Of a stretch of 64,000 nucleotides of DNA, positions 1 through 11,900 are shown piece after piece (position 1 is the stretch's first letter; every line of letters starts with the position of its first letter). Where the stretch lies: contig VZRN01005835.1 in assembly GCA_013397935.1 (NCBI GenBank), positions 600,356 through 664,355 on the forward strand, written 5' to 3'. The notes under the pieces are model-generated. The model searched no databases. It saw only the letters and a list, made by a program, of their open reading frames with translations, and was not told where the DNA came from. The DNA is from Dasyornis broadbenti (taxonomy: Eukaryota > Chordata > Aves > Passeriformes > Dasyornithidae). The translations under genes and the position numbers were made by a program.

Positions 1-345
1 CTTAAATTTCTGGCCCTTCAAGGATATTGAAGTAACCAGAAGATAGGGGATTAACACCTGAAAAGTTGGGGACTCCCTATCTGAGAAAAAGACGATAAAA
101 GGAGCAAAGAATGTGGACCAAATTAGCATGAAGAGCAAGAAATTAATAACCAATAGTGGACAGAATACTAATTAATGAAGAGAATTATGTAACTTGGACC
201 ATTAATTCCTTTGTTTCCTAAAAACGTGTAAATAAGTGAAAAAGTTTTGTATTTGTGCCAGCATGGAGGCTGAAACTCGGTAAGCCACACACACCTCTTG
301 GCCAAGAATAAAGTAAAACCTTACTTCGTAACAATAAAAAGACAA
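1..345 (+). mobile_element. ERV solo LTR, 3' part (cut by window start)
   Basis: Resembles the LTR at about 42408-42983. Shared blocks include attagcatg, a stretch reading actaatta..gaagagaa-tatgtaactt, cctttgt and gtaaata..gaaaaag. It has a polyadenylation signal AATAAA at 307-312. The TATA position reads tgtaaata, so the promoter looks decayed. The boundaries are approximate. Confidence 0.6.
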
Positions 346-2913
346 GTGTTTAGGGAGTCTTATTTTTCCCAATGTTTTCAGAGGATTTTGGTACCAGAAC
401 TAGCTTGAAAATTGTACTTTCCTACCACACAGGCATTTAACCTGATTAAGTACTTATACAATGAGCCTGAGGTAGACAGTATTCTCGAGACTTACGTTTT
501 AAACCACATGAAAATACTGAAGTAAAATTTCCCACTGAGTAAGCCTGGGGATCTGGTTAGGAATATGAAACTATTTTCAGCGTGTTTTTTTCACTTAGGG
601 TTTACCGCCTTTACTTTCTTAAGTTACAACCACAATGCCTAGACTTCAAAACCAGTCGCCTGTATTCCCTGGACCTGAATTGAAGCCTTCCAATGAGAAG
701 GCTTCCAATCAGCCTTTGATCTGGCCTGGAGCCGTGTGAAGGTTCAGTGCATAGGATTATTACATGGAAGACTACAGGTAAGATCTTGCTTGCAGGGTGG
801 AAAGGAAGCTGCAGGTGTTCTGTAACCACTCCTTGTGAACAAACCCCGCTAACTCACTCGCCAGTGGTGGTTACTGCCAGTAACACACGGAAGTGCTGCT
901 GCTGAAGTGTTCTTCCACTGCACTCCCTTGTTGTAAGCTTCCTGGGCCTGGAATACTCGCTTTTCAGCTATTGCTTCTTCAGTGAAAATCCAGAGCTCCT
1001 CTTAGGAGGTTCTTTTGGTTTTATAGTGGAGCGGTGGTTCTGCAGACTGTGCAAGAAACTTCTGCGCTTGCACAGGGAAGAATGAATGGTTCTTGCGCAG
1101 CTTTAACTATTTACAACATCAACTAAAACCTCATTTACATCAGAGTGATGGGAAGGGTATTCTGTGATTGCAACAGTTACGTAAAAACAAACAATGAATG
1201 AAGCACCAAGCTGGCAGCAGAGAATGAAAAATTACATTTCAAATTTCTTTTTAAAGTCTAGTCACTTCCTAATACGATTTGAGGTATTCTGATGAGGTTT
1301 TTGAAAGTATGCTTCAACAATTAGAGTGAAATCTGATTTCACGGTGAAAATAAGATGTTTTGGTAGCAAAATGTATTACCTTAGTATATTCTATGTTTTC
1401 ACTGATTTAGTAACTGCTCTGGAATTTGCTCCTCAGTGACACTGCCCTGTAACAAGTGAGTGTAAGGCACCCTGAATTATGACACTACTCCCAACAGTGA
1501 ATGTGTTGCAGTGAAAGCAATGGTAAAATAAGGTTTTATGTTTTCACTGTGAGTGCTGATGGATAAAGGTGTCCCCCAGTGTATCTCTAAGCATGCTGGA
1601 TTACTGCACTAATTCTTAACTGGCATTAAACTCCTAACCTAATGAAGGCTGCAATATTTGGTCTAAGAAATACATGCACACATATATATCTACATATATA
1701 TATAGCACCACAGTATATAAACAGTCCTGTAAATAATAATCTAAATAAATAATGGAAAATAAGCAATAATCCTCTTAAGTAATATTATCACAGTATTACT
1801 AGAGGTGGTCTTTAAAAAGTCACTCTTCTAAACTGATATAATGTGAAAAAATGAACTACTTCTCATTCTAAATTAAAAACACTCTGGCATTAAGGATACA
1901 ATTCTACATTAATGTAACCCATTCAATACAAATCCAGACAATGCATTTTATTTCCTGCTGTCAGGATGTAATGCATGTGCAGGGGAATGAGGGCACAGTT
2001 GTGCTTCAAGTGCTAAGGAAGTGATACTGGAATTCTGCACGTGAACAGGTAGATGTCCAAGAGGGATTGTCATTTCCCAAAAACTTTTCAAATGAGACTA
2101 CAGTGGTTTACTTTTTATTTTCACATTTTTGTTGCATTTTGACTTGTGACGAGGATTGAAGTATCAGTACACACTGATTATCTAATTATAGGATCCAAAA
2201 TTTTATTTAAATAGATTTTCTTTCTACAAAAATATAGTTACAGATAATATCCTTATTATTTCCTGTAATTTCTTCAATGCACAGTTCACGGAGAAGTTTT
2301 ACAATCTTCCAAACAATACCTGTAAGTTTCAAGTTATTCAAATGGTAACTTGTAGGCACTTTGCATTTTAAAAAATAACTTATGCTACATTAAGGCTGAA
2401 ACACACTTATATTAAGTCTGAGATGCATTTTTGTAACATTAAGTAGTTCCTGTGAACTACTTTAAATACTTGAAATGAATATTGACAACTTTTACTTCAG
2501 TTCTAATTTCCCTACAAAATTGACCAGTGTTTTTAATGGAGTTGAACACTGTGTCCTTAATGTTCTTCAAAAATGACTGTATTTTTATTTCTGGTAAAAC
2601 TTTTTATACCTTTATGCCTTAGTCCCTGAGGCAGGCTGTAATGGCTTATCAATTGTTTATAATAATACCTGCTTAATGTTGCCAAGCTAAGGTGAGATTT
2701 TTATACATGACATTCTACTCAACATTTTATAGAAATTACTAATATAATTGTGTTCTTTATACCTTTTCATATACAGACCTGAGAGTTACCACAACTCTTT
2801 CCTAGTGCACAGTATTAATAATTAAATGGGTTTGAAGTTGATCTTTTTACCCAGTCCTTTTTTTGGTGGATGTCAGCCTTGTTTTCAAACAATACATCAA
2901 AAATGTATTTTTT
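346..2913 (-). other. MGAT4D 3' UTR and downstream flank
   Basis: AT-rich single-copy-looking sequence below the MGAT4D stop. The 3' UTR must begin at 2913 on the minus strand; a candidate AATAAA (seen as tttatt) is at 2584-2589. A short TA/CA-rich microsatellite lies at about 1677-1702. No exon of CLGN, the next gene in mammals, was recognised. Confidence 0.5.
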
Positions 2914-2940
2914 TCAGTTTTCAAATGGCTTGATGAGTAC
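2914..2940 (-). CDS. MGAT4D: MGAT4D terminal coding exon 15 (27 nt)
   Basis: After a strong acceptor (tttggttttttccag) the sequence reads VLIKPFEN and a stop. Joined in phase 0 to ...WAILSE this gives WAILSEVLIKPFEN, a good counterpart of WAILNEIHIKKATN at the end of MGAT4A, and brings the product to 535 residues. Found by searching downstream for an acceptor in the right phase; transcript evidence was not available. Confidence 0.75.
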   Translation of the reverse strand, partial: VLIKPFEN

Positions 2941-5900
2941 CTGGAAAAAACCAAAATCTATTATTTTCTATAGGCTGCAGAAGCTTTGCTTAAGATATTA
3001 GTTTTCCCCTTTTTCCAGCTATGGCTAGGGTTTAAGACTGCAGTAATTCTCTTTAGTGACTTCTGCTGAGCATTTTCTATTTATGGACTTACTGAGATTC
3101 AAACACTTGAGAAAAATTTGGAAGAATTTAAAAATCACATGTTCATCTGAAAATGTTGATATAATGTAGCTAATATCCGAGATGGTGACTGAAAAAACTG
3201 TTTGCCAAAACCCAAATCCTAGCAACTACACCTACAGCACTGCAAAACTGGAGAACCCATCCCATTTTAGCATTTTCAGCACTTTCAATGAAGTAAATTT
3301 AATCTCTCCTGAAAATAATTAATATAATTCTCCATTTGTGTGAGTTTTTCCACACAAAATTTCATTCCAAATTAAATAAAATTATTGATTATCAATGTTA
3401 TATGATTGGAATAACCAAAACTAATTTAATAATGAATAATAAAAATGCTTTCATTGACATGGTTACCTCACTCAGTATTGCCCAGACAGGAGAATCAGAA
3501 CTGACTGATAAACGAATAGCCTGTATTTTTCCTATTGACTGATTGATGCTGCCTTCTGCAATTCCATTTTCAAAAGCCCCTAAATAAAAAATAAAACAAG
3601 ACGCATATGAACATTTATTAGAATGAAATACACTTCCAGGCAAACTTGTGAAAAAGCTCTATATTACAAAATATAAATTAAATCCAGGAATACATTAGGG
3701 GAAAAAAAATCTTTTGGAAAAGACTCATGGGTTGAAATGATGACAGGGTGATATCAGTCACAAATTACTGTCACGGGCAAGCCAGACTTGACTTGGGGAA
3801 AAAAAATTTACTATTCATATCAGAGTAGGGTAATGATAAAGAAACCCAAACCTTAAGAACACCTTCCCCCATTCCTCCCTTCTTCCTGGGCTAAACTTTA
3901 CTCTTGATTTTCTCTACTCTCCTTACCCCCAGGTTGCAGGGGGACAAGGAATGGGGGTCATGGTCAGTTCATCACATGTTGTCTCTGCTGTTCCTTCCTC
4001 CTCAGGGGAGTCAGCATGGCATCCTCCCCCTCCTCCTTCGCTGACCTTGGTGTCTGCAGAGCTTTTTCTCTTATGTATTCTCCCTCCTCTCTCCAGCTGC
4101 AATTGCTGTTACACAGAGTTCTTCCACCCCTTTTTTAGAATACATTATCCCAGAGGCACTACCCTCATCACTGATGGAATCAGCCTTGGCCAGCTGTAGG
4201 TCCATCCTGTTCCCCCATGTCCACTGGCTCCGCTGGACATCGGGGAAACTTCTGGCAGCTTCATCTGCCCCCCAGTACCCCCCCAGCACCCCGCTACCAA
4301 AGCCTTGCAGTGCAAACCCTTTGCAGGGACTGTCGTTAGTTTTCCTTCTAATTCAATATCTTGGCTTTTCCCACTGGTCGTGTTTAAACCAAAATAGGAG
4401 AGTCATTAGTCGAACACCATACACTACAATATGCAGTAGTGCAAAGGGTTTCTTTTCCTTACTAGTTCACCTTGGAATGTTGAATTTATTACAGAGTTAA
4501 TGAAATCCTTAAAAGCAGAAACATTTTATACATAGGAACAAAATTTCTAGTTTTGAAGTGACAATAAACAATTTACCTATTTTTAAATACCCGTCTTTGG
4601 TTGCTGTGTAGTTAAATTTACTTCCATTATTAACCAGTTCTTTTCTTAGCATTTCCTGTAAAAACAAACCAATAACATTTCCAGAAGTGTTTTTTAGGGT
4701 ATGACATTTTATACTGGATATCATTCTGAAAATGAAATACGATTGGAAATGAGAGACTTACATCAGCTGGCAACACTTCCACAGTAGTGTTAAACAGTTT
4801 ATCACCAGGGTGCTCCATGTTTCCACTTCTGAACAAGTACCTGTAGATATATTATTTCCAGGTATTTTATACTTTAGAAGTGTTCTAAAGTAATTCTTTC
4901 CAGTTTTGAAGGAAAGTTTCAGGTATCTTTATACATTTTTGGGCTATAAAGAACACAAATAGGCCTTGAAACTATAAACCAAACCATATTGGAGTATTTT
5001 TATTTTAAACAGGACAGACATTTAAACCATCTTTCTCTGGAGCCATAAATCCAAGTGTTCCCCCCTTTTAGTGCTCAAGTTCCAAATAAAATAACTTCCC
5101 ATGTTTAAATGGCTAAGGAAGATCTGCCCTCTGATCTGTTCCTGTAATTGTAAGACTGAAGTAGGATGGGCTTCTGGAAGGCCAATGGTAGCAAAAATTT
5201 CTGTTTCTACTACATGCCAGGAAAATTTCCCTTTTTTATCAATACTGATCAATTCAGGTGCTTCTAAACAATTTCTTTTATAGCCAGTAACTAAGAGCAT
5301 TGACAAAACAAGAATCTAAGCAAGAACATTTTAAAATAAAAATCTGTTTGGTTTTAAATTTCTGGCATTAAGAGTTCTTAGGGTTTTAGATCCAAAGCGA
5401 ACTAAGAGAATTTAAAACATCAAACTCTCTTCTTTCGTATCAAATATGCAAGGCCTAAGACCATCAAGTATTACAGGATTTACCATACATTCTCACAGAT
5501 TAGCAATGTGATGGGGCTGGGACTGGCCATTAGACACTATCATATGTGACTTATCTTCATCCAGTGCAGCTTCCCAGTAACAGGAACATGCAAAACTACA
5601 GGCTACCCAAGTTTCATAAAGCATAAACCAGTAAATTAGCACAGAACACCGGTGTTTATTGTAACAACTGTCATTCACTGCAGCTCACTAGGTGGAGATA
5701 CAGACTTGACATTGTGCAAACAGCATGTCAGACTACACAAAGCTTTCACTGACTCTGTTGATGAAATTCATTCGTTTAAAACAAACTCCTTTGAGAATTA
5801 TCATGAGAGAGTGTCAAATATTTACATGAGGAAATAACAGGGAAAAAATTAAGAAGCTCTCTAATTACCAAGGAAGAAACGTTTTTCAGGAGGGGAGTTC

Positions 5901-8900
5901 AAGAAGAAGAGCAGATAAATAGCAAATAATGGATTTTTTGTCAGTGACAAGTTAATGCAAAGAGTTGAGTACTGCTAACTTTGAACAGACTCAATAATTT
6001 CCAAACTGGATATATGTAGGCTTCCATGTTCCATATCGTGTAATACTTACTTTTCAACTTTTAGTGGATTTAAAAATGTGAACCTGATGTAGTCACCTGC
6101 CACTGGAGCTGAAGCCCAAAAACAGTCTTGTCCTTTATAAATTTTTTCCAAGGTATATTGCTGGTATATTTTTAGGCTTGTATCCACTTTTGCAGGTGGA
6201 TTACTATGTGCTTTATATAGCAGATTTTTTCCAAAATCCTTATCCTGTTGGATATAAAGAAATGTAATTTCACTCATACAATGGGAAAAAAGTGCATTGA
6301 TATCTGAAATTATTACAGAAAGCTATTCCAGAAAATAATTACCTCAGTGTCAAAAGATATACCATCTATTTTTAACAGATATAGAATTTTCATTTCAGTG
6401 TAATCACTGGGACTCACTGTTACAATTTGTAGACAGAGCTGATTATTTCTTAGTTGCCAAGATTTAAAAATAAAAATCTCCACAGGAGGCAATTTCATAG
6501 TTGTCGAGGATGCAGGATGCCTTCTGCCAGAACATGAGATGCTGGTTTCTGCTAAAGGCTACTTGAATCTCTAGTCTGATCCAACTGAGAAATCTTGTCA
6601 CTAGTCTAGGTAGCACTAGCAGGAGATTCCTGAAGTCTGGTGCATCATTGCTCTTGTCCTTATCAGATATGTGTTTTGCCCTCCCTAAAAATCTACATCT
6701 CCCTAAAACTCTCCCTAAAAATCTCATCACATTAAGCAAACCAATGTACCTTCTTAATTGTCATATTGGGAATGTGAACTGCTCAGCCAAAGCAAACCAT
6801 CATGGCTTTGTTTGCATGGAGCAGAGCATCTGAAAACTTGCGCTGTGAAGAGGATTCCTACACGCCATGAAATGCTGCTGTTCAGATGAGAGGTGCAAAG
6901 GTGTTTGTGCAGGAGCAGTGTGCCCCACCTGCAGCTTAGATGCCGGACCAATATTCTCTACCAAACACGTATGTAAAACAACATACTTGGATGTGGAGAT
7001 GCCATCCAATGCCAAAGATGTGGCCCTTGAAACTCATTTGAGAAACAAGTCAGAATACAAGCATATAAATTAAGAATACAGCTTTAATTTCTTGTTCTTA
7101 CTTTCAAATTCTGTATCTTCCCAGCCAATGATGAATGAACTCCCATATGCTGAAAGAGAGATGGTTTAGCACGGATACGTAACTTTGACTTTTCATTTTC
7201 ACAGTGTGTCTGGAAAGAAAGTAAAAGGGAGTGAAGGATTATTTAAACCAAGGAGAGACAAACTACGTTCCATAAGGCAATTTCATTCTGTAATTGAGGG
7301 TACGGGTCCAGAGTTTTTATCCATATTTAAATGAGTAATCCTTAAATTAACAGTCACCTTTTGTCACATACACACTTTTGGTTTCTAGACCAAAACTCGT
7401 AATTCCACTCATATTTTTATATAGATTTGAAGGCTCAGCCACCAGTAATTCAGGGATTTCTGCAAAATATGCCATCAATCACACAATGAATCACATCTCC
7501 GAGTGACAAAAATGGATTCAAACCTGAAACTGATTGATTTCTTAGCTGTTTCTGGCAAATTTTATTTCAACTCTTTGCCTTGCCATATCATTCTAATGAA
7601 ACTATTTTGACCAAAACTGACCTTCTTAAGGTAGATTCTGGTTACATTTCAATTTTTATAATTTTGCCTCTTTCTGTTGTGTTTGGGAGGCTTTTAATGT
7701 ACTATAAGTTATGGATCTTTTATCATATAATTAGATAAAGCCCTTAAGTACTGTATTTTAACCACAATTTTCCAGCTTAACTACCCTTTTGACATGATAC
7801 ATACCAAGGAATTAAATAACTGTAATTGGTACTAATTTTAGAGTTTCTTGATTTTTGAATGATAGCAAACTACTTATTTAAATGTATTTTTTTTCTCTGT
7901 ATCTATAAAGCATCATAGTTTGATACAATGGCACAAACATGGCACAGTTATTAATAAGACAATGAAGCATAATGGCATAGTACAGAGCAAAGAACTAAAA
8001 TGAGACTCCCTGGGTTGCACTCTTAGTGCTGCCACAGAATTATGATATGAGTCTGGAAGATCATTTAACTTTCCTGTATCCCAGGTGTCATACCTTAAAA
8101 TTTGCAGGGATAATGTGCTTACCTTTTCCATCAAGCGCTTTCAGTGTTATAAAAGAAAAATGTTACATTAACTATATCAAGTCCCTCTAAACCAGAAGTA
8201 ATAAAGTCTTCACTCAGCTGGCTTAAAACTACCAAAACTCATGAGGGATTTATGGTTTCCACAGTGGTACTAATTAAAAGTTCAAAACTACCTGGAAAGC
8301 TATAAAAAGAACTAAGTCTTTTGTTTTTGTCCACGGCAGATGTTCAGCAAAACAATGTAAAACCTCAATACATTGTGTGCAAATTGATTTATTGGCAGCT
8401 GTTTCTTTGAAAGGCACACTGTACTTCAGTAAAGAAGAAATCATTCAAAGAAAAGAAATTTGTGATCTTTCTACTGACAGGGTTTGCAATTCATCCCCTG
8501 TAAAAATGCAGGCTCTAGAATGTCTTGATTTATGCTATGGCAGCACTACCAGAAAAGCTGCTCCCAGCAGCAGCTGAGAATGATCAGTGGCATGGGGCTG
8601 GTGTGATCATTTCTGCAGTAGCTGAGATAAGGCTGCTCGTTGAGTCAGGGCTTCCACTCTTGCAGCCTGCTAGTCCCCAGTGCACATGATAGACACAGGC
8701 TGCTGCATTTGGTCACAGAAACACAGAATGGTTGGGTTCAAAGCGACCTGTAAAGATCATTTCGCTCTGACACCCCTGCCATGGACAGGGACACCTTCCA
8801 CTAGACCAGGTTGCTCAGAGCCCCACCCAGCCTGGTCAGGCCAGTGGCATGTGGCATCTACAGCTTTCCTGGGCAACCTGTGCCAGTGACTCACCACCCT

Positions 8901-11900
8901 CACCATAAAAAATGTTTTCCTTATATCCAATCTAAACATATCCTCTTTCAGTTTAGGACTGTTGTCCCTTATCACAACAGGTTAAAAGACTGTCTCCCTC
9001 TTTCCTGTAAGCCCCCTTTAGACACTGGAAGGTGCTATACAGTCTCCCCAGGAGCCTTCTCTTCTTCAGTCTGAACAGCTCTGACTCTTTCAGCCTGTCT
9101 CCAGCCCTCTGATCATTTCTGGGGCCTCTGCACCTGCTTTAACAGGTCCATGGCTTTTTTTTATTTTTTTTTTTCAACTGGGGACCCCAGCAGTGGATGA
9201 TGGTTCACAGGAGATAAGCATCGTGAAGTTTCTTAACTTTGCTGAGATCTGATGGCTCTGATCATCACAAACTGTCTTTTCCAACTTGGTGAGCAGATGT
9301 ACCTTGATATATTAATAGTCCAGGCTGAAAACTTGGACAAGGTTGAGAAGTGGGTCCGTGGGAATATCATGAGGTTTAACAAGACCAAGTGCAATGTGCT
9401 GCACCTGGGTCAGGGCAAACCCTGATATGAGCACAGGCTGGGGATGGACAGAAGGAGAGCAGCCCTGCCCAGAAGGACTTGGGGGTGATGTGGAGGAGAG
9501 GCTGGACATGACCCAGCCATGTGCACTCACAGCCCAGAGAGCCAAACGTGTCCTGGGCTCATCCAAAGCCACAAGGGCAGCAGGAGAGGGAGGGGATTCT
9601 GCCCCTCTGCTCTGCTCTGGTGAGACCCCACCTGCAGTGCTGCATCAGCTCTGGGGTCCCAGCACAGGAAGGACATGGACCTGTCTCACTGGATCCAGAA
9701 GAGGCCACCAAGGAGATCAGAGGGCTGGAGCACCTCCCCTGCAAAGAAAGGCTGAGAGAATTGAGATTGTTCAGCCTGGAGAAGAGAAGGTTTTGGGGTG
9801 ATCTAATTGCAGCCTTCCAGTACTGGAAGGGAGCCTGCAAGGAAGAGAGAGAAAGACTTTTTACTAGAGCCTGGAGTGACAGGACAGGAAGGAATGGATT
9901 CCAACTAAAAGAGAGCAGACTTGGATTAGATATTAGGAGGAAGATCTTTCCTTTGAGAAAGGTGAGGCATACAAACAGGTTGCCCAGAGAAGCTGTGGAT
10001 GCCCCATCCCTGGAGATGTTCAAGGTCAGGCTGGATGAAGCTCTGAGAAATCTGGTGTAGTGGAAGGTGTCCCTACCCATGGCAGGGGGTTGGAACGAGA
10101 TGATCTTTAAGGTCCCTTCCAACCCAGACAATTCTATGTTTCTATGTAAACTGATGCCAAACATCCATCTCCACAGGATGGCACATGGAAACCACAAACA
10201 GGTGCCCTGCTGACCCTCCTGTGACGCAACAGTGTGTGATCACTTTGTGACACTCGTAGCTGCTTGGAAAGGAGAAAGTGTGAGGAGTCGTCAGCTTGCT
10301 TTCTCTGGTGCCTATAGGAAAGTTCACTGCTTTAACCTGTCAAACATCCAGGTACAGCAGCTGGGATCCCCAGCCTTCTCCCAGTTCTCCTTTTTCTGCA
10401 TTCTCATGTACAGTCCCAGCAGGTCATGCCACTAGTCATTCCCACCCAAGGGCCATGTGAGACCAACTTGTCTCAGTAGGTTTTTGCTACTTTCAGCAAT
10501 CGAAATTGCAAGTACAGAAGTGAAACTCAGTAGAAACTTGCGGACACCACTCTGCTTTGGCTTGGTCAGAGCAGACTTCCACAAGCTGCCTGCCTGCCTT
10601 TCAGAAACACAGCTTCATTTTAGGTATGAATCAGGTCTTAGAAGGTGGAACAGCCATTTTAAAAATAAAAATAAAATATTCCATCTGTTGGATGGAAGTT
10701 GGCACATGTTAGGTGTGGAATGGGTGATGTCAACATAATAGCATCTGTTTTTTATCCTTTTATGACAGGCAGGCAAGAACTTAAATTAGTTCCTTGAAGC
10801 TCACTCTAATTCCCATGAGCTGGCCTAACCCACAGAATAGGATCTAAAAGCTTGCTCCTATCTGTACAAAGTGGGTATGGAGGCTCTGCAGTGCATTACT
10901 GAGTGTAAAACCAGGTCTGCTATCCCCAGAAGTCACTTGTGCTACAGGGCAAAACTTGAAGTTTGCTTGTTCTGCTCCCCTTAATCTCCTGCTCTGCACA
11001 ACTTCTGTCTGTCTCTTCTTGTTCCTTTATCAACACAAAAGTAACACGTGCATATCCTGGAGTAGGGAGGGACTGGCTGCACCAGTTAAAATTCCTGAAC
11101 CTTAAAACCCAAAAACGAGCAGAAGTTCTGGTCAGTCCAAGGTAAGTATGGTTTGAGAGATTTATATGCCACTTTTTGAAAATAAATTTTGTCACTGAGA
11201 GTGTTTGAATATTACTTATGTTCATAAATTCACAGTCATACTTACTGCATCCTTTTCTGGATTGCACACTTTAACCCAGAGAAGGTGGTCTATGAGCCAG
11301 TCTATGGGCTTATCCTTATAGAACATGAGAAAAAATTCCACTATGAGTGGCAAGTCTTCTGATTTAAACATTTTTCCTGAAAGCAAGACAAGAAGTTATA
11401 TTTTTATTGCTATGCAAAAACCCCCAGCTTTATGTTTTAATGTAATTTATTTAAATAAATGTTTAAGTATCACACCAGCCTTACACACATAAATGTGATT
11501 CTTGATATTTAACAAAAAATTTCACACAGATTCTGGCTTTGGAGAGTTCCTGATCATCCAGCCCTATGATATGGGATGCATGTTCTCCACAAAGGAAAGG
11601 AAGCAATATTTTTTTTTAAAATAGATTGTTCAAATTCCATTCTTGAAAAGAAGACTACATATTACAGGGGCACATAGTTCCCTGAGGTGGAACAATTTCC
11701 TTCTTTATGGGAACCTAACTCTAGATTCTGTGCTGAGGAGACTGTAGTAAAAAGATAGTTTTAAAGAGAACAAGAAGTAAAAGACTTTCAGTGAGACGTT
11801 TCCTGAACCATATCAAAGTTTTGATATGCAGGTCCTTCCATACTTTAAGATGTAATTCTGAATGAGACCTTTTTGATCTACACAGCACCACTAAATCCAT

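Noticed and set aside
1..3400. CLGN (next gene in mammals) at the left end
   Set aside because: No calmegin exon could be read on either strand; it probably starts beyond the window.
3398..3466. Read-through C-terminal tail of MGAT4D with hydrophobic residues
   Set aside because: A consensus donor at 3466 and a matching in-phase terminal exon at 2914-2940 give a family-like ending, so the tail is probably intron.
5022..5306. 94-codon minus-strand open frame between MGAT4D exons 11 and 12
   Set aside because: Lies inside an intron, has no match to the family and lacks suitable splice borders.
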